Under the pieces are notes generated by a model. It ran no database searches. It had not been told where the DNA came from and saw only the letters and a list, made by a program, of their open reading frames with translations. Source: Saccharibacillus sp. JS10 (GTDB lineage: Bacteria; Bacillota; Bacilli; Paenibacillales; Paenibacillaceae). Taken from it: DNA of 64,000 nucleotides. Shown one piece after another: positions 54,996-61,809 of this stretch (its first letter is position 1; every line of letters begins with the position of its first letter). The DNA is taken from positions 248,001 through 312,000 of the forward strand of contig NZ_JANFNS010000003.1 in assembly GCF_024436065.1 (NCBI RefSeq), in the 5' to 3' direction. Position numbers and translations under genes: made by a program.

Positions 54996-55026
54996 AAAGA
55001 CAATGAAGGCTAATGCCTTCATTGTC
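54996..55026 (-). terminator. Terminator behind immunity family B copy 2
   Basis: Same AAAGACAATGAAGGC hairpin as at 52643-52676. Confidence 0.87.
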
Positions 55027-55035
55027 TTCTTTCAT

Positions 55036-55356
55036 TCAGTCCACCTCAAAAGGCGTAATAATCAAAAAACTCCCTTTTAGATCATGACACTTCTTAGCCA
55101 ATTCTTTGATTTCTTTTACGTGTTCTAACGCTTGAGCATCTTCAATTTGGTCTAACAACAAATCTAATTCTTTAATCAAGTCTGGCATATCATCACTGGT
55201 TGTGAGTAAATACTCCGTACTGGAAAAGTCACTCAGCAAACGAAATGTTTCCTCGTCTTCTTGCATCAAATACTTTTCGTCTCCGTCAACTGAAGGTAGT
55301 TCTTCAATAAATTCATAGTCCTTGGTTTGCAAAAGAATCGTAAATATTTTAATCAC
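55036..55356 (-). CDS. Immunity family B, copy 2 (start codon altered)
   Basis: 104-106 residues, aligned along its length with copies 1 and 3 (FTILLQTKDYEFIEELPSVD, LEHVKEIKELAKKCHDLKGS, FLIITPFEVD). In the other copies translation starts at ATG (AAAATGTTCACC). Here the matching codon is ATA (AAAATATTTACG), and only a GTG four codons earlier (55356), lying within its own GG site, is available. It may be poorly translated or silent. No toxin adjacent; a truncated unrelated immunity fragment follows upstream. Confidence 0.68.
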   Translation of the reverse strand: MIKIFTILLQTKDYEFIEELPSVDGDEKYLMQEDEETFRLLSDFSSTEYLLTTSDDMPDLIKELDLLLDQIEDAQALEHVKEIKELAKKCHDLKGSFLIITPFEVD

Positions 55357-55440
55357 CTTTTTTTAAAACTCCCATACATACACTAAATATTTACGAAAAA
55401 GTCAGTTCAAGCTCGTTAAATGACCATATGCTGACTTATA

Positions 55441-55667
55441 CTATTCTTTAACAGACTCCTGTGAATCCAAAATTCCTTTCATCAACAAAGCAATAGGAAA
55501 GCCTACTTCAATATCTTTGAAGTCTTCATTAAGTAAGTTTGCCCAGTAATTAACCCATTCTCTATGAATAAAAAATTCTTCAATAAGAGTTTTGAATGCC
55601 ATGCTACCCTCTGTCGCCATTTTAGCTTCGGCTATAACATTTGCGCCCTCATCATGATAAGAAAACG
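55441..55667 (-). pseudogene. Fusion scar: Rhs core stub joined to an immunity-gene 3' end
   Basis: In one frame from the right: DEGANVIAEAKMATEGSMAF (Rhs core, compare DGANIIAEGTVAADGTVTF) runs directly into KTLIEEFFIHREWVNYWANL, GFPIALLMKGILDSQE and a stop at 55441. The second part matches the C-terminus of the immunity gene 63001-63420 (LLIEEFSIHKKNITYWAGLL, GFPISLLMKEILDSQ). A recombination joined an Rhs core directly to a cassette's immunity gene, deleting the toxin. Confidence 0.82.
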
Positions 55668-55692
55668 ATCCAATACATATGCAAAATTAAAC

Positions 55693-55727
55693 AAAGACAA
55701 TGAAGGGCTAATGCCTTCATTGTCTTT
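55693..55727 (-). terminator. Terminator behind immunity family B copy 3
   Basis: AAAGACAATGAAGG/CCTTCATTGTCTTT, one base longer in the loop than the two sister copies. Confidence 0.86.
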
Positions 55728-55734
55728 TCTTCAT

Positions 55735-56049
55735 TCAGTCCAACTCAAAAGGAGTGATAAACAAGAAGCTTCCTTCTAACTCTTTACACCTTTTAGCCAA
55801 CTCTTTGATTTTTCTTAAATGCTCTAAAGACTGAATATCTTGTACTTGGTTAAGCAGCGAATCTAATTCTCGTATTAAACCAGGTGTCCTCGCACTTATC
55901 ACTAGCAAATACTCAGTATCCGATAACTCACTAAGAAAAGGGAAGTTTTCATCGTCCATATCTTGCATTAAATAATCTTCGTCTCCTTCAACTGAAGGCA
56001 ATTCTTCAATCACTTCAGAGTTCATTCCTTGCAAAAGAACGGTAAACAT
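55735..56049 (-). CDS. Immunity family B, copy 3 (cognate of adjacent tip)
   Basis: 104 residues (FTVLLQGMNSEVIEELPSVE ... LEHLRKIKELAKRCKELEGS). It starts (ATG 56049, GGAGGAGAA upstream within the toxin's end) directly after the toxin stop at 56050, the only one of the three copies still next to its toxin. By position it neutralises the toxin tip of 56050-58041. Copies 1 and 2 then mark places where the same tip was lost. Confidence 0.78.
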   Translation of the reverse strand: MFTVLLQGMNSEVIEELPSVEGDEDYLMQDMDDENFPFLSELSDTEYLLVISARTPGLIRELDSLLNQVQDIQSLEHLRKIKELAKRCKELEGSFLFITPFELD

Positions 56050-58041
56050 TTATTCTCCTCCTCTTAAAGTTGATCCACCCGGAAATGTATTCATTAGATT
56101 ACCAAACTTGTCTGTAAAGACAGTCAAAAATCTTGTAGGTGCTCCCCCATAATCACTTGCTAAATTCCCTACTCCTTTATCTAAAACAACTTTTCTTGCA
56201 TAATTCTTGGATAGAGGTTGGTATACCGCTGGTGTATTTACCACTTTTGGGGATTGAAGCACTTTTGTAAGTTCTTCGTTAGATACGGTAAATTGTGATT
56301 TATTAGTTTTTGCAACATTTTTATGTCCCTTTAAGGCATAATTAAGTCCAGAAGATGTTTTGTCAGAGCTGCCGTTACGTATATTTATTCGAGATTGAAC
56401 CATTGGAGGAACGGCATTTGGCTTATTTGCTGTATTTTGCTCACGAATTGTTGTTCTGTTATCAGTTCGTGTAGTAGATTTTGATTTTGGAGCTGAAGAT
56501 CTGCTACCTGTCGATGGAGAAGAAGGTGTGATCTTAGCTCCGCCGCCACCTCCGCCACCGCCTCCACTACCTTGTCGGAATTCATGCCCAGTCGGATCGG
56601 TGTACTTCAATGGGTTGTTCTCGACATACGTGTAGAGGTTTAAACTACTTGGTCGGTTTATACGTCCTTCGAACGTATCCTCCTGAATAAACCGTCCGAT
56701 ACTCGGATCGTACCAACGACTTCTCAGATATTGCAGACCGGTATCTTCATCCCAATATTCGCCGGAGTAGCCGAATACATTCTCGACTTGGACATCCGAT
56801 GTCAGTGGATTGCCCCAGATATCGTACGTATAGCGGTTGAGTACCGTACCGTCAGCTTTCACCAGTCCCGTAACGTCACCGTGACCGTTATGCTGATAGT
56901 ACGCTTTTTCGTGATTCGCGTCTTCGCGGTAAATCAATTGGGCGCCGCGTACATAACGAGCTTTGAAGGTTACAGTTCCGTCTGCCGCCACTTTACCTTC
57001 AGCGATGATGTTCGCGCCATCGTAATAGTAACGCGTTGTCGTCGATTGCCCGTCTTTCGTGATACTGCGCTCCGTCATCAGACCGTCGCCATTGTACTTG
57101 TAGCTGACCGATGTCTGGTTACGCGTAACCCCGCTTAGCTGCTCCGCTTGATTATACGTGTAATCGATATTGTCTTTATGCGGCATCTGGATACTGGATT
57201 GCAGCGTCAGACGATTGCCTTTGCCGTCATACGTGTACGTCTCGTCACCTTCGGAACTGGTGATGATGCGATCCAGTTCGTCGTAGCTGAACGTTCCGCT
57301 TGTCGTGCCGTCGCTACGGCTTGTGATATTGTCTCCGTTATCGTAGCCATACGTGAACGCTTGGGTCAAGCCACCTGCCGACTGAAGCAGCTTGGTCAAT
57401 CTTCCAAAACCATCGTTCGTGTACGTCGTCGTGATTTGTCCATTATCGCCCAGCTTCAGCTGATAAAGCTGCGAAGATTTCAGGTGGTTCTCATCCGATT
57501 CCACCAAGCCGTCGCGGTAGATGTACTCCGCTTGCTTCGTGTTTTCGGTACGTACTTCCGACAATTGGTTGTCCGCATTGTAGATATACGTGGTGGTCAA
57601 CCCGAACGGATCGGTCATTGTATTCGGCAGACCGTTTTTGTAATACGTGTACGAGATTTCTTTGCCGTCCGGATAGACCATACGCTCCAGCAGATTATCT
57701 AGCGTATAGAAATATTGCGTCGTTCCGGTCTCGTCGGTCATCGATTTACGTAGACCGTTTTTGTAATACGTGAACGAACCGTTTTTGTCACCGCTGCTCC
57801 ATGAAGCCAGGCGGTTCTGTTCGTCATATTGATTGACAACGTTAATACCGCCGCGCGTTGTACCGCCCGTGATATTACTGTTGTTGTCATACATGTAGCT
57901 TTCTTTGCCCAGTACGGAGTCCGTTTTGGACAGGCTTCGACCTAATTCGTCGTACCCGTAGGTGATCTTTGTGAGATGAATGTGCCATACTCGAATCTTA
58001 TATTTACAAGAAAAAACCTTGAATAGCACTATGCCATTCAA
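56050..58041 (-). CDS. Orphan Rhs tip, long core fragment with BECR-like toxin candidate
   Basis: 663 residues in the open part; Rhs YD repeats begin only at ITYGYDELGRSLSKTD (about 57966) and the first 25 residues are unrelated flank, so there is no genuine start. The core carries many YD repeats (YFYTLDNLLERMVYPDGKEI, RSRWYDPSIGRFIQED). After YTDPTGHEF come a Gly run, a Ser/Pro linker (TPSSPSTGSRSSAPKS, shared with 61810-62952) and a tip: GLNYALKGHKNVAKTNKSQF, NYARKVVLDKGVG, TRFLTVFTDKFGNLMNTFPG. The last pattern resembles BECR-fold RNases (Barnase/EndoU/colicin E5/RelE), tentatively. There is no Hint domain. Confidence 0.83.
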   Translation of the reverse strand: MNGIVLFKVFSCKYKIRVWHIHLTKITYGYDELGRSLSKTDSVLGKESYMYDNNSNITGGTTRGGINVVNQYDEQNRLASWSSGDKNGSFTYYKNGLRKSMTDETGTTQYFYTLDNLLERMVYPDGKEISYTYYKNGLPNTMTDPFGLTTTYIYNADNQLSEVRTENTKQAEYIYRDGLVESDENHLKSSQLYQLKLGDNGQITTTYTNDGFGRLTKLLQSAGGLTQAFTYGYDNGDNITSRSDGTTSGTFSYDELDRIITSSEGDETYTYDGKGNRLTLQSSIQMPHKDNIDYTYNQAEQLSGVTRNQTSVSYKYNGDGLMTERSITKDGQSTTTRYYYDGANIIAEGKVAADGTVTFKARYVRGAQLIYREDANHEKAYYQHNGHGDVTGLVKADGTVLNRYTYDIWGNPLTSDVQVENVFGYSGEYWDEDTGLQYLRSRWYDPSIGRFIQEDTFEGRINRPSSLNLYTYVENNPLKYTDPTGHEFRQGSGGGGGGGGGAKITPSSPSTGSRSSAPKSKSTTRTDNRTTIREQNTANKPNAVPPMVQSRINIRNGSSDKTSSGLNYALKGHKNVAKTNKSQFTVSNEELTKVLQSPKVVNTPAVYQPLSKNYARKVVLDKGVGNLASDYGGAPTRFLTVFTDKFGNLMNTFPGGSTLRGGE

Positions 58042-58045
58042 GGTA
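58011..58045 (-). terminator. Terminator behind immunity family A copy 3
   Basis: ACCTTGAAT and ATTCAAGGT with six T on the minus strand. Lies across the point where the next Rhs fragment begins, so the 5' end of 56050-58041 was joined directly to this flank. Confidence 0.82.
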
Positions 58046-58104
58046 CAGATTAAGTTAACTTTCTAATCGGATGATTAACTCATACTCAAAAAATCAGGAT
58101 TATT

Positions 58105-58698
58105 TCACAAAAAAATATTTCTTATCTTCACACAAATATTAGAAAACAGTTCAATGTCTGATCTTTCTAGATCCGTTGACTTAGACATTCCTTCGACAAT
58201 ATTATCTTCATTCATAAAGTCAATGAGTAAATCGTAAATATAGAATGCAGTCGTCCTAGGAAGTGTTTCTTCATCTTGATATTGAAAAGCTATCGAATCT
58301 AGAAAATTCAGCAACTCTTTTGCTTGATCTAGATTTTCGTATAGTGATTTAAAACCGATTTCTCTCCATTGCTGTAGTTGCTTTGCTGTAGCATCTGGAT
58401 TGTAGCTTGGTTTAAATGCATTTAGCAACATTCGTTGAAATGACTTCAGTTGATTTTGAATTCGATCAAGCGCTTTTTCTGAAGGCGCATAAAATTGTAT
58501 ATATTGAAAATGAGTAAGTGTATACTCAAAATCATACAACATTTTTTTATTCACTCGATCATTAGGAACAATTCCCTCTTGAAGCAAACGTTCTAACTGA
58601 TTCAAATCTTTTGAAGATACAGGTTCGCTAAAACGCAAAGCTATATCGATCTCGACTAAAGTCTTTTCCAAAAGTTTTATCTTTTGCTCGGCACCCAT
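58105..58698 (-). CDS. Immunity family A, copy 3 (cognate of ART-like tip)
   Basis: 197 residues, helical. ATG at 58698 lies inside the toxin gene's last codons (22-base overlap), giving translational coupling. Related over its full length to 48443-49051 and, with a deletion, to 49659-50093. A segment FQYIQFYAPSEKALDRIQNQ and DLERSDIELFSNICVKIRNI near the end are conserved among copies. Family not recognised; assignment as immunity protein rests on overlap with the toxin and on the repeated pairing. Confidence 0.8.
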   Translation of the reverse strand: MGAEQKIKLLEKTLVEIDIALRFSEPVSSKDLNQLERLLQEGIVPNDRVNKKMLYDFEYTLTHFQYIQFYAPSEKALDRIQNQLKSFQRMLLNAFKPSYNPDATAKQLQQWREIGFKSLYENLDQAKELLNFLDSIAFQYQDEETLPRTTAFYIYDLLIDFMNEDNIVEGMSKSTDLERSDIELFSNICVKIRNIFL

Positions 58699-60224
58699 CC
58701 AACTATCGCCTCCCTATTGATATACTTCAATACACTAATTTCAGCATCCTTCTTTGCAAAAGCTAGCGCTCGAGAGTAACCACGATGAGATGGATTTAGA
58801 TTTTTCTCAGCCCAATAATATTTCTGATTCAACTTTTTAAGATTGATTATTGCTATTCCATTTTTATTAGAACTCGCACTTCCTCTATCATAAAAGTCAG
58901 CTCGATCGAAAAGAGGTGTTGTAGAAAGCCACTTATCATGCTTAACAGACTCCTTTGTATTCGAACCATAAGCCACATGATCAGTAAGTGTCCAATTCCC
59001 TGCTGGATTTTTAGCGGCTAATCCTCGTCCTTGACCCAGTGTTTTGACGTCTTGCTTATTGAGTGCTCTAAAAACATACGAGGAGTTTTCACGGTTTCGA
59101 TAGCTTCGTGCTGTTGCCTCAGCTACTAAGGTCAAACCTAGATATTGAGCAGCTCCCCTATCAACACTGGCTTGATCTTCTCCCATAGAGGTTGGGTTTC
59201 CTAAAAGTCCTCCTACTACAACTCCAAAAAACATCCCTACCGGACCATACTTTTTATTTGCCTTTGCTCCTTCTAAGCTACCTGATACTGCTTCAAATCC
59301 TATTCTAGCTACCTTATTCCAATCTATATTAGGAAATGGAATAGCACTACGCCCTGATGGGTCCAAATACTTCAGCGGATTATTCTCTACATACGTATAA
59401 GGATTTGAGCTGCTCGGACGATTCATATACCCTTCGAACGTATCTTCTTGAATAAACCGTCCGATACTCGGATCGTACCAACGGCTTCTCAGGTATTGCA
59501 GACCGGTATCTTCATCCCAATATTCGCCGGAGTAGCCGAATACATTCTCGACTTGGACATCCGATGTCAATGGATTGCCCCAGATATCGTACGTATAGCG
59601 GTTAAGTACCGTCCCGTCAGCTTTCACCAATCCCGTAACGTCACCGTGACCGTTATGCTGATAGTACGCTTTTTCGTGATTCGCGTCTTCGCGGTAAATC
59701 AGTTGAGCGCCGCGTACATAACGAGCTTTGAAGGTTACACTTCCGTCTGCCGCTACCGTACCTTCGGCGATGATGTTCGCGCCATCGTAATAGTAACGCG
59801 TTGTCGTCGATTGCCCGTCTTTCGTGATACTGCGCTCCGTCATCAGACCGTCGCCATTGTACTTGTAGCTGACCGATGTCTGGTTACGCGTAACCCCGCT
59901 CAACTGCTCCGCTTGATTATACGTGTAATCGATATTGTCTTTATGCGGCATCTGGATACTGGATTGCAGCGTTAGACGATTGCCTTTACCGTCATACGTG
60001 TACGTTTCGTCACCTTCGGAACTGGTGATGATGCGATCCAGTTCGTCGTAGCTGAACGTTCCGCTTGTCGTACCGTCGCTACGGCTTGTGATATTGTCTC
60101 CGTTATCGTAGCCGTAGGTGAATGCTTGGGTCAAGCCACCTGCCGACTGAAGAAGCTTGGTCAATCGTCCAAAACCATCGTTCGTGTACGTCGTCGTGAT
60201 TTGTCCATTATCGCCCAGCTTCAA
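58677..60224 (-). CDS. Orphan Rhs tip with ADP-ribosyltransferase-like toxin
   Basis: 515 residues in the open part. Rhs core from LKLGDNGQITTTYTNDGFGR to FIQEDTFEGYMNRPSS and PYTYVENNPLKYLDPSGRS. A Gly-rich hydrophobic stretch (GPVGMFFGVVVGGLLGN) follows. The tip reads SYVFRALNKQDVKTLGQGRG, DKWLSTTPLFDRADFYDRG, GIAIINLKKL, KKDAEISVLKYINREAIVGW. R ... STT ... (D/E)xE in this order suits the R-S-E type ADP-ribosyltransferases (DUF7587/ART-like). The core breaks off at about 60260, where a 10-11-base deletion against the homologous stretch near 57500 shifts the frame. No Hint domain. Confidence 0.82.
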   Translation of the reverse strand: MKLGDNGQITTTYTNDGFGRLTKLLQSAGGLTQAFTYGYDNGDNITSRSDGTTSGTFSYDELDRIITSSEGDETYTYDGKGNRLTLQSSIQMPHKDNIDYTYNQAEQLSGVTRNQTSVSYKYNGDGLMTERSITKDGQSTTTRYYYDGANIIAEGTVAADGSVTFKARYVRGAQLIYREDANHEKAYYQHNGHGDVTGLVKADGTVLNRYTYDIWGNPLTSDVQVENVFGYSGEYWDEDTGLQYLRSRWYDPSIGRFIQEDTFEGYMNRPSSSNPYTYVENNPLKYLDPSGRSAIPFPNIDWNKVARIGFEAVSGSLEGAKANKKYGPVGMFFGVVVGGLLGNPTSMGEDQASVDRGAAQYLGLTLVAEATARSYRNRENSSYVFRALNKQDVKTLGQGRGLAAKNPAGNWTLTDHVAYGSNTKESVKHDKWLSTTPLFDRADFYDRGSASSNKNGIAIINLKKLNQKYYWAEKNLNPSHRGYSRALAFAKKDAEISVLKYINREAIVGWVPSKR

Positions 60225-60288
60225 CTGATAAAGCTGCGAAGATTTCAGATGATCCTACCAAGCCATTTAAAAGTCTGTTAAGAAAAAA

Positions 60289-60320
60289 ACTTCGTTCTCT
60301 ATAAATATCGAGAGCGAAGT
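60289..60320 (-). terminator. Terminator behind the DUF3969 immunity gene
   Basis: ACTTCGTTCTC/GAGAGCGAAGT (one G-T) with A- and T-runs on both sides. Confidence 0.85.
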
Positions 60321-60389
60321 TTTTTCAAAAATTCAAAATAAATAATATTTCTATTTAGCAAATTTCATTTAAAAGCTTTGATAATAGCT

Positions 60390-60707
60390 TTACTTTATGA
60401 CTTTTTCAATGTTTTCTTTAACAGTAGAGAAGGATGTGATATTTTTCAATATTTCCTCTTTGATTCTAACAATATTTGCTTGGAGTCTGTTAGGTAGCAA
60501 GCTTTCTACATCTTCCAACTCACACCCTTCTAAAATTATATTAATTACACTTTCAGAAAACCCATAAGCTTTTAACTTTTCGCTAGTGAAAGGACTAAAG
60601 AGATAAGCTTCTGCTTCTTCGATTGTAATTACCTCTTTTTCAAGCGCTGTTAAAAATCCTAATTGAATAATAGATACAAGTTTTTGGTTTTCATTAGTAC
60701 TTTTCAT
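60390..60707 (-). CDS. DUF3969-family immunity protein
   Basis: 105 residues, helical. The pattern VSIIQLGFLTALEKEVITIE, EAEAYLFSPFTSEKL, IILEGCELEDVESLLPNRL is that of DUF3969, a family that occurs beside Rhs/WapA-type toxins. ATG at 60707 has AAAGGAG upstream. It starts 26 bases after the toxin stop at 60733. Confidence 0.85.
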   Translation of the reverse strand: MKSTNENQKLVSIIQLGFLTALEKEVITIEEAEAYLFSPFTSEKLKAYGFSESVINIILEGCELEDVESLLPNRLQANIVRIKEEILKNITSFSTVKENIEKVIK

Positions 60708-60732
60708 TTGTACTCCTTTCTTCTATATAATA

Positions 60733-61233
60733 TTATTGGTTACTCCAACCACTTTTTGTTTTCACATCGAAAACTTTTCCAGATTGACTTTGGAAATAAT
60801 GTATACTTACCTTATTTCTATTGGCATCATACCCATCTTTATAAATCTTATCCCATTTACCTGATTCAATTTCACGTAAAGCATCTAATACCTCAACGTT
60901 TTTTACATTATTCTTTTTGGTACCATTTTGAATAGCTTTAAAACCTGCAGGATATTTAGGAGCATTTTTAATAGAATTATAGACATTTTTAATAGCTGAT
61001 GGATCACATTCATCATTATGAACCCAAATCCCCAACCCGCTCACAAAATACGTATGGAACCCTTCCACCGTCATATTGTAAACGGTCGTCTGACGCTTCT
61101 GGACTTCGATGGTTCCGACTTCTAACGTCTTCCCGTCGCTTTGCTCCAACAAGTCGCCTGTTTTCAGGTCTTTAACAAATACCCAACCTTTGCCTACAAC
61201 CCAAAACGGATGATTATATGTCGATTCGATCAC
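60733..61233 (-). CDS. Orphan Hint-toxin fragment (no Rhs core)
   Basis: 166 residues in the open part; homology to the Hint domain runs on to about 61297 (KVTAIFNHETDEIYSIHVGD) without a start codon. It contains only the second half of Hint (QVIESTYNHPFWVVGKGWVF ... GFHTYFVSGLGIWVHN), then a tip: KNVYNSIKNAPKYPAGFKAI, NVEVLDALREIESGKWDKIY, KDGYDANRNKVSIHYFQSQS, GKVFDVKTKSGWSN. The tip is not securely classified; the HYFxxxxGxxFDVK end suits a small nuclease of the BECR/EndoU kind. It is the shortest cassette of the array: all of the Rhs core is gone. Confidence 0.8.
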   Translation of the reverse strand: MIESTYNHPFWVVGKGWVFVKDLKTGDLLEQSDGKTLEVGTIEVQKRQTTVYNMTVEGFHTYFVSGLGIWVHNDECDPSAIKNVYNSIKNAPKYPAGFKAIQNGTKKNNVKNVEVLDALREIESGKWDKIYKDGYDANRNKVSIHYFQSQSGKVFDVKTKSGWSNQ

Positions 61234-61297
61234 CTGATCGCCGACATGAATGCTGTAGATCTCGTCCGTTTCGTGATTAAAGATCGCGGTAACTTTC

Positions 61298-61353
61298 TTG
61301 TATAAAAGCTAGTTCTTCTCTAAACTCTATGAGAAGAACTAGCTTTTATACAA
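61298..61353 (-). terminator. Long hairpin terminator at a cassette junction
   Basis: TTGTATAAAAGCTAGTTCTT with its complement makes a 23-base perfect stem and 10-base loop. Its right end abuts the immunity gene ending at 61355 and its left end touches the truncated Hint fragment, so the recombination breakpoint lies exactly at the hairpin. Confidence 0.85.
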
Positions 61354-61354
61354 C

Positions 61355-61798
61355 CTAATTGATTTGAGAAATTACTTTTCTTATTATCAAACCGCACAAA
61401 ATATTTTTAGATATCAAATAAGAAACATCTCCATAACTTATGCTTACATCTATTGAATGAGTTTTCTTAAGCCAAACCAAAAAAATGTTTTCTTTAATTT
61501 CTAGAGAAGTATTCTCATACTCATCCTTATCCAATTCGAATAAAGGAATAAAACTTTCCAACTTTTTGATAATATTAAATTGATTTGGCTGGGTTTCTTT
61601 TGGATGAATAAACTCTATTTCTCCAATAATACCTTTTTCATTTAACCAAATACACCCTCCATTTGGAACTTGATATGGAATTGTATCATCTGTCATAAAT
61701 TCTGTTACTACATTTAAAGTTTTTACAGATTTAATATAGCTAGATTGGTGAGTAAAATCTTTAGTCACTTGTCTTGTCTCTTTCAACTTAAGTACCAT
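61355..61798 (-). CDS. Putative immunity protein of the 61810-62952 tip
   Basis: 147 residues, alpha/beta (VVTEFMTDDTIPYQVPNGGC, IWLNEKGIIGEIEFIHPKET, DVSISYGDVSYLISKNILCG). Resembles small CDI/Rhs immunity proteins in size and pI but no family is recognised. ATG at 61798 starts 11 bases after the toxin stop; AGAGGTGG is the ribosome binding site. Confidence 0.72.
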   Translation of the reverse strand: MVLKLKETRQVTKDFTHQSSYIKSVKTLNVVTEFMTDDTIPYQVPNGGCIWLNEKGIIGEIEFIHPKETQPNQFNIIKKLESFIPLFELDKDEYENTSLEIKENIFLVWLKKTHSIDVSISYGDVSYLISKNILCGLIIRKVISQIN

Positions 61799-61809
61799 TT
61801 TCCACCTCT

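Larger units (their letters stand above)
48320..58090 (-). repeat. Repeated 3' flank of immunity family A
   Basis: About 110 bases at 48320-48440 and 57970-58090 (tactcaaaaaat, attaactcat, cactatgccattcaagg and others in the same order) are about 80-85% alike by eye. The whole toxin tail-immunity-terminator block was therefore duplicated as a unit. Only the two ends of the given interval carry this repeat. Confidence 0.75.
51420..61297 (-). repeat. Hint (pretoxin) domain, three copies
   Basis: Copies at 51420-51850, 53870-54270 and 61010-61297 (partial) differ by only a few bases (e.g. GGQVIEST vs GDQIIEST). The two complete ones also share about 150 upstream codons (WLKNTWSAVKTGAKEAADFL). 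Their right ends form a constant junction (GIWVHND) after which each tip is different. Confidence 0.88.
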
